Of a stretch of 32,153 nucleotides of DNA, positions 23,112-30,753 are shown one piece after another (within the stretch, counting starts at the first letter, position 1; each line of letters starts with the position of its first letter). The DNA is taken from the NCBI GenBank assembly GCA_035267785.1, contig DATFLL010000129.1:1-32153 (forward strand), written 5' to 3'. The notes under the pieces were generated by a model. That model was not told the origin of the DNA. It did no database searches and worked only from the letters and a program-made list of their open reading frames with translations. The stretch is from DATFLL01 sp035267785. GTDB lineage: Bacteria > Pseudomonadota > Gammaproteobacteria > DATFLL01. The position numbers and the translations under genes are program-made.

Positions 23112-23645
23112 ATGCCTAAGAAATTTATCAAACGTTTCATGCCGGATCACGCGGCGATTCGGCAACACAAGCATCTGCAAATCTTTGGCCGCCTACTCCA
23201 GGACCCCAACCTGTTCCACCTCAACCGCCGTTCGGTCTCGGGGGCATTCTTCTTCGGGCTGTTCATGGCCTTCGTGCCGGTGCCGTTTCAGATGCTGCTC
23301 GCCGCCGGCGCGGCCATTGTCGCGCGGGTCAATTTACCCATCGCCGTGGGCCTGGTCTGGCTGACTAACCCGGTGACCATGCCGCCGATCTTCTATTTCT
23401 GCTACAAGGTCGGAACCTGGATCCTGGGCGTGCCGGCTCACCGTGTGCACTTTGCCCTGACCTGGGAGTGGCTGACCGGCGAGTTGGGAGCCATCTGGCA
23501 GCCCTTCTTGCTCGGCTGCTTCGTGCTGGGGCTCGTCGCCGCCGTCGTCGGGTCGCTGACCATCCGCGGTCTGTGGCGTCTGCACATCATCCACCACTGG
23601 CAGCGCCGCCGCGAGGCCCGCCTCGCCCGCCAAACGAAAAATTAA
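23112..23645 (+). CDS. DUF2062 membrane protein
   Basis: A 177-residue protein starting MPKKFIKRFMPDH, the usual opening of DUF2062 proteins in gammaproteobacteria. FGRLLQDPNLFHLNRRSV and a FFFGLFMAFVPVPFQM-like segment follow, then helices with WLTNPVTMPPIFYF and a basic C-terminal tail. The function is unknown; it is a conserved membrane protein beside comEC and the lol genes in several gammaproteobacteria. I start at ATG 23112 rather than 13 codons upstream, on family grounds. It diverges from comEC and converges on lolD, with an AT-rich hairpin between. Confidence 0.9.
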   Translation: MPKKFIKRFMPDHAAIRQHKHLQIFGRLLQDPNLFHLNRRSVSGAFFFGLFMAFVPVPFQMLLAAGAAIVARVNLPIAVGLVWLTNPVTMPPIFYFCYKVGTWILGVPAHRVHFALTWEWLTGELGAIWQPFLLGCFVLGLVAAVVGSLTIRGLWRLHIIHHWQRRREARLARQTKN

Positions 23646-23653
23646 TTCACTTT

Positions 23654-23671
23654 AAGTTATTTATATAACTT
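23654..23671. terminator. AT-rich hairpin between convergent DUF2062 and lolD genes
   Basis: AAGTTAT (23654–23660) and ATAACTT (23665–23671) form a perfect 7-bp stem with a 4-base loop, flanked by A/T-rich sequence in otherwise GC-rich DNA. It may act as a weak bidirectional terminator; the AT stem is too unstable to call firmly. Confidence 0.4.
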
Positions 23672-23675
23672 ATTG

Positions 23676-24416
23676 TTATATATCAATTGTTTTCAGCGTT
23701 CCGTCTTCGATGCCCAGCACCCGGTCCATCCGTTTTGCCAGCGCGGGATCGTGCGTGACGACAATAAAGCTCGTACCCAGCTCGCGATTGAGCTCCAGCA
23801 TCAGGTCGTAGACCTGCTCGGCCGTCCGCCCGTCGAGATTACCCGTGGGCTCATCGGCGAGAACACACTGCGGGCGGGTCACCAGGGCCCGGGCCACGGC
23901 CGCGCGCTGGCGCTCGCCGCCGGAGAGCTCGCCGGGCTTGTGGCGCAGCCGCCCGCCCAGGCCTACTCGCTCGAGCAGCGCCGCTGCCTGCCGGGCCGCC
24001 TCCTTCGGGGCTGTTCCGCCGACCAGCAGCGGCATGGCTACGTTCTCCACCGCCGAGAACTCCGGCAGCAGGTGGTGAAACTGGTAGATGAACCCCAGGG
24101 TCCGGTTGCGGAGCCGACCGCGCTCGGCCTCGCCCAGGCCGGCGATATTGCGGCCGTCGACCCACACCTCACCGCCAGTCGGCCGATCAAGCCCGCCCAG
24201 CAGGTGCAGCAGCGTACTCTTGCCCGAGCCCGACGCCCCAATGATCGCCACACGCTCAGCGCCGCGCACCGAAAGGCTGATGTCGCGCAGTACCTCCACC
24301 GGCGCCGGCCCCTCCAGGTAGGTCTTGGCCAGATGCCGCGCCTCGACCACCGCCTCGGACGGCGGGGCGGCGCTCGCCGCCGCTTTATCGCCGGCGCTGC
24401 TCCCCACCCTACTCAT
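23676..24416 (-). CDS. lolD: Lipoprotein-releasing ABC transporter ATPase LolD
   Basis: A 246-residue ATPase. Walker A GASGSGKS spans 60–67, the signature LSGGE 164–168 and Walker B CVLADEP 184–190, with the LolD-type YQFHHLLPEF around 111–120. A Ser/Ala-rich stretch of about 20 residues precedes the domain. Family knowledge: LolD powers extraction of lipoproteins from the inner membrane for transfer to LolA. Its start overlaps the lolC stop by eight bases, so it is coupled to lolC. The 3' end and the following intergenic sequence are unusually AT-rich. Confidence 0.95.
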   Translation of the reverse strand: MSRVGSSAGDKAAASAAPPSEAVVEARHLAKTYLEGPAPVEVLRDISLSVRGAERVAIIGASGSGKSTLLHLLGGLDRPTGGEVWVDGRNIAGLGEAERGRLRNRTLGFIYQFHHLLPEFSAVENVAMPLLVGGTAPKEAARQAAALLERVGLGGRLRHKPGELSGGERQRAAVARALVTRPQCVLADEPTGNLDGRTAEQVYDLMLELNRELGTSFIVVTHDPALAKRMDRVLGIEDGTLKTIDI

Positions 24417-25656
24417 AGCGCAGCGCCTCCGCCGGCTGGACCCGCGAGGCGCGCCAGGCCGGATAGACGGTGGCCACGACGCCCAGCAGGAAGGACACCG
24501 AGCAGATCATCCACACATCGCTCCAATGCAAGTCCGAGGGCAGCTCGCTGATGTAGTACACGCTCGGGTCCAGAAAGTGGATCCCGAACAGGTGCTCGAT
24601 GAACGGGATGACGGTATCCAGATTCAGCGACAGACTGACCCCGCCGACCAAGCCGAGTATCGTGCCGATGACGCCGATCACGGTCCCCTGAACCATGAAG
24701 ATACCCATGACGCTGCCCGGCGACAGGCCCAGCGTGCGAAGGATGGCAATATCGCTTTGCTTGTCGGTAACGACCATTACCAAGGTCGAGACGATATTGA
24801 ACGCAGCCACCGCGACAATGAGCAGCAGCAGCAGGAAGATCATGCGCTTTTCGATCCCCACGGCCCGGAACCAATTGGCGTGCGACGAGGTCCAGTCGCG
24901 CACCCAGTACTGTGACAGCGGTCCCGCGGCGAGCTGATCGCGGACCTGGCGTGCCCGGAACAGGTCGTCGAGCTTGACGCGCACTCCGGTCACCCCGCCG
25001 TGGGTGCGGAACAGCCGTTGGGCATCCTGCAGATTGATGACGCACAGGGCACTGTCATATTCGTACATTCCGATATAGAAGATACCCACGACCGTAAAGC
25101 GTTTGAGCCGCGGTGCGATGCCCGCCGGGGTGACGTTCGCCGTCGGCGTCACCATGGTCACCTTGTCGCCGACATCAACACCCAAGGTGCGGGCCAGGTC
25201 CCGACCCAGGATGATCCCAAAGCGTCCCGGCTTGAGCTCGCTCAGCTGGCCCTGCGCCATCTTCGCGCCGATGCTCGAGACCTCAGACTCCATTTTCGGA
25301 TCGACGCCGCGGATCAACACCCCGTTGACCCGACCGTCGTGCATCAGCATCCCCTCGCCGCGGATATACGGCGCCGTTCCAACGACATGGCGGTTCTGCT
25401 TGAGCAGACCCATGACCCGCTGCCAGTGGTCCAAATCCCCCTGATACGTCGTCACGGTCAGGTGGGCTACCATGTCCAGAATACGGGTGCGCACTTCCTT
25501 TTCAAAACCGTTCATCACCGACATAACCGTAATCAATGCAGTCACACCCAGCGCGATGCCGAGCATCGAGCTCATGGAGATGAACGAAATAAAATGATTG
25601 CGGCGTTTGGCGCGCGTATAGCGCAGGCCGACGAACAGTTCGAGGGGACGAAACAT
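24409..25656 (-). CDS. lolC: Lipoprotein-releasing permease LolC/LolE family
   Basis: A 415-residue permease with the N-terminal FVGLRYTRAKRRNHFISFISMSS, a first membrane helix around 30–50, a large periplasmic domain (about 55–265), and three C-terminal helices including IVSTLVMVVTDKQSDIAILRTLG. It ends with YPAWRASRVQPAEALRYE. Family knowledge: LolC and LolE form the membrane part of LolCDE, which releases lipoproteins to LolA. Only one permease gene is present here, and LolD follows it directly. It may serve as a single LolF-like permease that forms a homodimer, or a separate lolE may lie elsewhere. It sits downstream of relA, about 110 bases away. Confidence 0.93.
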   Translation of the reverse strand: MFRPLELFVGLRYTRAKRRNHFISFISMSSMLGIALGVTALITVMSVMNGFEKEVRTRILDMVAHLTVTTYQGDLDHWQRVMGLLKQNRHVVGTAPYIRGEGMLMHDGRVNGVLIRGVDPKMESEVSSIGAKMAQGQLSELKPGRFGIILGRDLARTLGVDVGDKVTMVTPTANVTPAGIAPRLKRFTVVGIFYIGMYEYDSALCVINLQDAQRLFRTHGGVTGVRVKLDDLFRARQVRDQLAAGPLSQYWVRDWTSSHANWFRAVGIEKRMIFLLLLLIVAVAAFNIVSTLVMVVTDKQSDIAILRTLGLSPGSVMGIFMVQGTVIGVIGTILGLVGGVSLSLNLDTVIPFIEHLFGIHFLDPSVYYISELPSDLHWSDVWMICSVSFLLGVVATVYPAWRASRVQPAEALRYE

Positions 25657-25768
25657 GGCTAGGGATTAAACCACAAAAGGCGCGTCAGCGGCCATTGAAA
25701 TCTCCGCTACAAGCGGCGCATTTCAGGCCCGGTCATGCACGGCCGCCTTGGCCCTTCAACCGTACGGC

Positions 25769-27988
25769 TCAGCGCACCTGCCGATGCGCCTCCAACACAT
25801 TGGGCAGTTGGCTGATGCGGTTGAGGATGCGGCTGAGCTGGTCGACGTCGGCGATCTCCAGTGTCAACGACATACGCGCGGTATTGTCCCGCTTGTTGGA
25901 TAACGTATTGACCGCATCGACGCTGATCTTTTCGTTGGCAAGGATGGAAGTGATATCGCGCAGCAGCCCCGAGCGATCGATGGCCTCGACCTCGATCTCC
26001 ACCGGGTAGGTGCCGTCGTTCGCCGAGCTCCATTCGACCTCGATGAGCCGGGCCCGCTTTTCGGCCGGCAGTTTCAGAATGTTCGTGCAGTCTCGCCGAT
26101 GGATGGTTACGCCCTTGCCGCGTGTGATAAAGCCGATGATGGCATCGCCGGGTGCCGGGCGGCAGCAGCGAGCCATGTGGGTCAACAGATTTCCCACACC
26201 GTGGATGTGCACATCGTCGGAGGGAGCCCCGACACGCCGCCGGCGCGGGGCCGCGACGGCGATCTCCGTCGGCGGCGACTCGGGCACCGCAACCTCGCTG
26301 ATGCGGTGCGCCAACTGTCCCGGCGTTACGTCGCCGCGCCCTATCGCCGCCAGCAGGTCGTTGACCTGCTCGAAACGCATCGCGTTGGCGAGCTTGTCGT
26401 GACTCAGACTGGTCACGCCGAGCCGGTGCAACTCACGATCCAGCGCCGTGCGACCGGCCGCGATGCTCTCCTCCACGTTCTGCTGCTTGAACCATTGGCG
26501 CGCCTTGGCCCGCGCCCGTGAGGTGCGCAGAAATCCGAGCTGTGGGTTCAGCCAGTCGCGGCTGGGAGCCCCCCGCGCGGTGGTGAGTATCTCGACCTGT
26601 TCGCCGCTCTTGAGTTCGTAGGTCAGGGGGACGATGCGCCCGTCAACCTTCGCGCCGCGGCAGCGATTGCCGATTTCCGTGTGGATGTGATAAGCAAAAT
26701 CCAAGGGTGTTGCGCCTTGAGGAAGATCCATTACGTCGCCTTGCGGGGTCAGCACGTAGACGCGCTCCTGAAACACCTCGGACTTGAAGCGGTCGATGAA
26801 ATCGCCGGCATCGGTCGACTCGTCCTTCCACTCCAGGAGCTGGCGCAACCACGCGATCTTCTGGTCGTATAGTGCATCGCCGCGGGCACCTTCCTTGTAG
26901 CGCCAATGTGAGGCCACCCCGAGCTCGGAGTGTTCGTGCATCTCGCGCGTACGGATCTGCACCTCCAGCGTTTTGCCCTCCGGGCCGATCACCGCCGTAT
27001 GTATGGACTGGTAGTTGTTCGCCTTGGGAGTGGCGATATAGTCGTCGAACTCACGCGGAATGTGCCGCCACAGGGTGTGCACGACGCCCAGGGCCGCGTA
27101 ACAGTCGGCCAGCTTTTCGACGATAATACGCACGGCGCGAACGTCATAGAGCTCGTTAAAGCTCAAGCCCTTGCGGCGCATCTTCTTCCAGATGCTGTAC
27201 AGATGCTTGGGCCGGCCGCTGATCTCGGCCTTGATGCCGGCGCGGTCGAGCTCGGCGCGAATCACGCCGACCGCTTTCTCGATGTAGCGCTCGCGATCGA
27301 CGCGGCGCTCGTCGAGAAAACGCGCTACGTCTTTATAGGTCGCGGGTTCGAGATACCGAAAGGCCAGGTCTTCGAGCTCCCATTTTATCTGCCAAATGCC
27401 AAGGCGATTGGCGAGCGGCGCATAGATGTCGAGCGTCTCGCGCGCGATGCGCCGCTGTTTGGCTTCGGGCAAGTGACTCAGGGTACGCATGTTGTGCAGC
27501 CGATCGGCAAGCTTGATCAGCACGACGCGCACGTCCTCCGCCATGGCAAGCAGCAGCTTGCGCAGGCTCTCGGCGTGCGCATGCTCCTGCTTGCCTTTTT
27601 CGCGCCCGCTCTGAAAATCGATGAGTTGCATCTTGGTCACGCCGTCGACCAGACGCGCGACCCCGGCACCGAACTCCTTTTCGATCGTCTCCAGCGTGAT
27701 CTCGGTGTCTTCCACAACGTCGTGCAGGATGGCCGCGGCGACGGTCTCCGGGTCCAGCTTCAGGCTGACCAGGATGTCAGCCACGGCAAGGGAGTGTTGG
27801 ATATAGGGTTCGCCCGAGGCTCGGCGCTGTTCGGCATGCGCCTCACGCGCGGTTTCGAATGCGCGGCGGATAAGGTCCGTATCCTCATCGCCGTTGTTGC
27901 CGGTCAGGGTTGTCAGCCACGCCATGACGTCGGCCGCCGTCACCAGCTCCGAACCTTCACCTGCCAAACGCTTCTCTACATAAACCAT
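25769..27988 (-). CDS. relA: RelA-type (p)ppGpp synthetase with an intact HD hydrolase domain
   Basis: A 739-residue alarmone enzyme closest to RelA along its length. Domains: HD hydrolase (about 40–195) with H65, HDVVED (89–94) and D162 all present; synthetase with YDVRAVRI (281–288) and the EXDD motif EFDD (313–316), then YQSIH (326–330) and EVQIRT (342–347); TGS (407–470); zinc-finger-like region (595–640) with Cys608, Cys609, His630 and Cys634; ACT (663–735). Family knowledge: EXDD marks mono-functional RelA, RXKD marks bifunctional Rel/SpoT, and gammaproteobacterial RelA usually has a dead HD domain. The mix here is unusual. I choose ATG 27988 (MVYVEKRLA) because RelA proteins begin so; no strong ribosome site precedes it, but TATATT lies right upstream. 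Confidence 0.93.
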   Translation of the reverse strand: MVYVEKRLAGEGSELVTAADVMAWLTTLTGNNGDEDTDLIRRAFETAREAHAEQRRASGEPYIQHSLAVADILVSLKLDPETVAAAILHDVVEDTEITLETIEKEFGAGVARLVDGVTKMQLIDFQSGREKGKQEHAHAESLRKLLLAMAEDVRVVLIKLADRLHNMRTLSHLPEAKQRRIARETLDIYAPLANRLGIWQIKWELEDLAFRYLEPATYKDVARFLDERRVDRERYIEKAVGVIRAELDRAGIKAEISGRPKHLYSIWKKMRRKGLSFNELYDVRAVRIIVEKLADCYAALGVVHTLWRHIPREFDDYIATPKANNYQSIHTAVIGPEGKTLEVQIRTREMHEHSELGVASHWRYKEGARGDALYDQKIAWLRQLLEWKDESTDAGDFIDRFKSEVFQERVYVLTPQGDVMDLPQGATPLDFAYHIHTEIGNRCRGAKVDGRIVPLTYELKSGEQVEILTTARGAPSRDWLNPQLGFLRTSRARAKARQWFKQQNVEESIAAGRTALDRELHRLGVTSLSHDKLANAMRFEQVNDLLAAIGRGDVTPGQLAHRISEVAVPESPPTEIAVAAPRRRRVGAPSDDVHIHGVGNLLTHMARCCRPAPGDAIIGFITRGKGVTIHRRDCTNILKLPAEKRARLIEVEWSSANDGTYPVEIEVEAIDRSGLLRDITSILANEKISVDAVNTLSNKRDNTARMSLTLEIADVDQLSRILNRISQLPNVLEAHRQVR

Positions 27989-28120
27989 ACGGTTAATATA
28001 GCGTAAACGCCCTCCTCCCGTGCAATACGGCACGTGGCGCCCGATCGGACCTATCTGGAAATGGCCGCCTCAATCTCTTTTGACAACGCCGAGCCCGTCG
28101 CATTCCCAACGCCGGGGGTT

Positions 28121-28149
28121 TTGCCTGGTCCAAGGGACTGGAGTATAGT
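28121..28149 (+). promoter_or_regulatory. Sigma-70 promoter of the small periplasmic protein gene
   Basis: TTGCCT (28121–28126) and TATAGT (28144–28149) are separated by 17 bases. A start near 28156 leaves a leader of about 46 bases, with AAGGAG (about 28188–28193) upstream of the ATG at 28202. Confidence 0.65.
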
Positions 28150-28201
28150 TGCACGAAGAACAGGGATAACCCTGCCGGTTTCATCCTAAGGAGTCGACCG
28201 C

Positions 28202-28588
28202 ATGCTAGACCTCAGATCGCTGCTGTTGGGTACGGCGCTGACCATCGCCGTGCCGGTCGTCTGGGCGGACACGCTCAATATGCCGGCTCAGCCCCCAACC
28301 GACCACCAGAGCGGCCAGCAGTCGGGCCAGAGCATGGACCAAGAACAGACCGCGCCGGCGGACCAGGCGCCGGCCACCCGCGCCCCGAATCAGGAGCTGA
28401 GCGTGAAAATGCCCGTGCGGGGCATGACTATGACCCAGGTCGAAAAGCAGTTCGGCATCCCGCGGAATAAGCTGCCGCCCGTGGGGGATCCCCCGATCAC
28501 ACGCTGGGTCTATAAAGACTACACCGTGTATTTCGAGTACAAGTACGTCATTCACGCCGTCCTGAACGCCATTCCCGTCAAGCCCTGA
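28202..28588 (+). CDS. Small periplasmic protein of unknown function
   Basis: A 128-residue protein. The signal peptide is about 22 residues (core LLLGTALTIAVPVVWA). Then comes a Gln/Pro/Ala-rich, flexible linker (about 25–65), followed by a compact C-terminal domain KMPVRGMTMTQVEKQFGIP and PVGDPPITRWVYKDYTVYFEY. The last part resembles the SmpA/OmlA-type small fold in shape (a helix with MT.EQVE..FG, then WxY.D..V.F), but I do not assign it. A strong AAGGAG ribosome site supports the start, and a good promoter precedes it. It could be a lipoprotein-like periplasmic chaperone or a stress protein; the function is not known. Confidence 0.75.
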   Translation: MLDLRSLLLGTALTIAVPVVWADTLNMPAQPPTDHQSGQQSGQSMDQEQTAPADQAPATRAPNQELSVKMPVRGMTMTQVEKQFGIPRNKLPPVGDPPITRWVYKDYTVYFEYKYVIHAVLNAIPVKP

Positions 28589-28652
28589 GCCGGGGAACAA
28601 GTAAGCTGCGGCCGGGTCCGTCATAACGATTTCCGGTCCCGGCTCCACCGCC

Positions 28653-29696
28653 ATGGCCCACACCCCACAGCGTCAGCTTCCAGCCGAATGGGCGCCTCAG
28701 AGCGGTGTCATGCTTACCTGGCCCCATCCGCACGGCGACTGGCAGCCATGGCTGACCGAGGTCGAACCCGTCTTCGTGGCCATCGCGCGCGAAGTCACAC
28801 GTCGCGAAGGCCTGCTGGTCACCTGCTACGACGCCGCCCACCGGGCGCACGTCGCCCGCCTGCTCCAGGACGCCGGCGTTGACATGACCCGTGCGGTACT
28901 TCAGACCCACGCGAGCAACGATACCTGGGCCCGGGACCACGGCCCGATCACCGTCCTGGACGACGGCAAACCCCGTCTGCTCGATTTCACCTTCAACGGC
29001 TGGGGCGGCAAATACCCCGCCGAGCTCGACAACGTACTGACCCGTCACCTGCATGCCCAGGGCGTTTTCCATAACACGCCCCTGGAAACCCTGGACCTCG
29101 TCCTGGAGGGCGGGAGCATCGACAGCGACGGCCGGGGCACCCTGCTGACGACCACGCGCTGCCTGCTGTCGCCCACGCGCAACCCGAACCTCGACCGTAC
29201 CGCCATCGAAGCCCGCCTGGCCGACTACCTGGGCACCCGCCGGGTCCTCTGGCTGGAACACGGCTATCTTGCCGGCGACGATACCGACAGCCACATCGAC
29301 ACCCTGGCCCGCTTCTGCGATGAGCACACCATCGCCTACGTCGAGTGCACGGACCCCGACGACGAGCACTACGCCGAGCTCGGCGCCATGGCGGCGGAGC
29401 TGCGCTCGTTCACCGACGCGACGGGCGAACCGTACCGCCTGGTCGCCCTGCCCTGGCCGGAGCCGAAATACGCCGAGAATGGGCAGCGCCTGCCTGCGAC
29501 CTACGCCAATTTTCTAATCGTCAACGGCGCCGTGCTGGTGCCCACCTATCGCGATCCGGCCGACGCAGAAGCCCTACGCGTCGTCGGAGAATGTTTTCCG
29601 GACCGCGATACTGTCGGCATCGACTGTCGGCCGCTCATCGAGCAGTTCGGCAGCCTGCACTGCGTGACGATGCAGCTTCCGGCCGGCGCCGTATAG
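28653..29696 (+). CDS. aguA: Agmatine deiminase
   Basis: A 347-residue enzyme of the guanidino-group-modifying fold that converts agmatine to N-carbamoylputrescine and ammonia. The motifs are intact: WPHPHGDW near the start, NDTWARDHGP, LEGGSIDSDG with the Glu, GDDTDSHIDTLARF with the catalytic His, and the nucleophile Cys337 in GSLHCVTMQ at the C terminus. Family knowledge: it acts in the cytoplasm in the second step of putrescine synthesis from arginine. The next gene supplies the third step. The arginine decarboxylase for the first step is not in the window. Confidence 0.96.
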   Translation: MAHTPQRQLPAEWAPQSGVMLTWPHPHGDWQPWLTEVEPVFVAIAREVTRREGLLVTCYDAAHRAHVARLLQDAGVDMTRAVLQTHASNDTWARDHGPITVLDDGKPRLLDFTFNGWGGKYPAELDNVLTRHLHAQGVFHNTPLETLDLVLEGGSIDSDGRGTLLTTTRCLLSPTRNPNLDRTAIEARLADYLGTRRVLWLEHGYLAGDDTDSHIDTLARFCDEHTIAYVECTDPDDEHYAELGAMAAELRSFTDATGEPYRLVALPWPEPKYAENGQRLPATYANFLIVNGAVLVPTYRDPADAEALRVVGECFPDRDTVGIDCRPLIEQFGSLHCVTMQLPAGAV

Positions 29697-29722
29697 CGAC
29701 GGTAACGGTCGCGGGAGTGATT

Positions 29723-29748
29723 CGGTTATCATGCTCTATCGATAACCG
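29723..29748 (+). terminator. Hairpin between aguA and aguB
   Basis: CGGTTATC (29723–29730) and GATAACCG (29741–29748) form a perfect 8-bp stem with a 10-base loop, followed by TTTTC. It looks like a weak intrinsic terminator or attenuator between the two putrescine genes; it could equally be an operator for aguB. Confidence 0.5.
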
Positions 29749-29767
29749 TTTTCGGAATGCCGCGTCC

Positions 29768-30658
29768 ATGACCCAACGCCTGCTCACCGTCGGACTGGTC
29801 CAGCACGCCTGCGGCGAGGACCGGGAAGCCAACCTCGCCGCCAGCGAGTCGGGCATCCGGGAGGCGGCCGAGCGCGGCGCCCGCCTGGTGCTGCTCCCGG
29901 AGCTGCACACCGGCGTCTATTTCTGTCAGACCGAGGATACCCGGCGTTTCGACCTCGCCGAGCCCATCCCCGGTCCGGGCACCGAGCGCCTGGGCGCACT
30001 CGCCCGCGAGCTGGGCGTCGTGATCGTCGGCTCCCTATTCGAGCGCCGCGCCGCCGGGCTGTATCACAACACCGCCATCGTGATGGAGAACGACGGTCAG
30101 TTGGCAGGGATCTATCGCAAGATGCACATCCCGGACGATCCGGGCTACTACGAGAAGTTCTATTTCACCCCCGGCGATCTCGGCTTCACGCCCATCGACA
30201 CCTCGCTGGGACGCCTGGGTGTGCTGGTCTGCTGGGATCAATGGTTCCCCGAGGCCGCGCGGCTGATGGCGCTGGCCGGTGCCGAGCTGCTGCTGTACCC
30301 GACCGCCATCGGCTGGGACCCGCAGGACGAAGCTGCCGAACAGGCGCGCCAGCGCGAGGCCTGGATGACCATCCAGCGCGCCCACGCGGTGGCCAACGGC
30401 GTTCCGGTATTGGCGTGCAACCGGACCGGATTCGAACCCGATCCGTCCGGCCAGACGGGCGGCAGCCAGTTTTGGGGCTCGAGCTTCGTCGCAGGCCCCC
30501 AGGGCGAAGTACTCGCCCAGGCCGGCTACGAGGCCCCGGAAGTCGTGGTCACCGACATCGATCTGGCGCGCGGCGAACAGGTCCGGCGTATCTGGCCCTA
30601 CCTGCGCGACCGGCGGATCGATGCGTATGATGAGTTACTGAAACGCTACCGCGATTGA
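29768..30658 (+). CDS. aguB: N-carbamoylputrescine amidase
   Basis: A 296-residue nitrilase-superfamily hydrolase. The Glu45 (LPELHTG), Lys118 (YRKMHIPDD) and Cys155 (VCWDQWFPE) triad is intact. PGYYEKFYFTPGD and YPTAIGWDPQ are typical of AguB. Family knowledge: it cleaves N-carbamoylputrescine to putrescine, CO2 and ammonia. ATG 29768 is chosen; the open frame continues far upstream through aguA, but family alignment begins here. With aguA it makes a two-gene putrescine route, and the promoter at 30684–30712 separates it from the next gene. Confidence 0.95.
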   Translation: MTQRLLTVGLVQHACGEDREANLAASESGIREAAERGARLVLLPELHTGVYFCQTEDTRRFDLAEPIPGPGTERLGALARELGVVIVGSLFERRAAGLYHNTAIVMENDGQLAGIYRKMHIPDDPGYYEKFYFTPGDLGFTPIDTSLGRLGVLVCWDQWFPEAARLMALAGAELLLYPTAIGWDPQDEAAEQARQREAWMTIQRAHAVANGVPVLACNRTGFEPDPSGQTGGSQFWGSSFVAGPQGEVLAQAGYEAPEVVVTDIDLARGEQVRRIWPYLRDRRIDAYDELLKRYRD

Positions 30659-30683
30659 GCGCAGCCGGTTCCGGCCCGGCGAT

Positions 30684-30712
30684 TTGCGGGACGGCGGGGC
30701 GTCTGTGATAAT
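30684..30712 (+). promoter_or_regulatory. Sigma-70 promoter of the DAHP synthase gene
   Basis: TTGCGG (30684–30689) and GATAAT (30707–30712) are 17 bases apart. The start would be near 30719, about 35 bases before the ATG at 30754. Confidence 0.6.
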
Positions 30713-30753
30713 CCCAAGCCTGTATCGACTGTTTCAAAATCCGGAAATCCCCG

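Noticed and set aside
29345..29767. Upstream extension of aguB through aguA
   Set aside because: It is a frame-shifted reading of aguA; the amidase homology starts at 29768.
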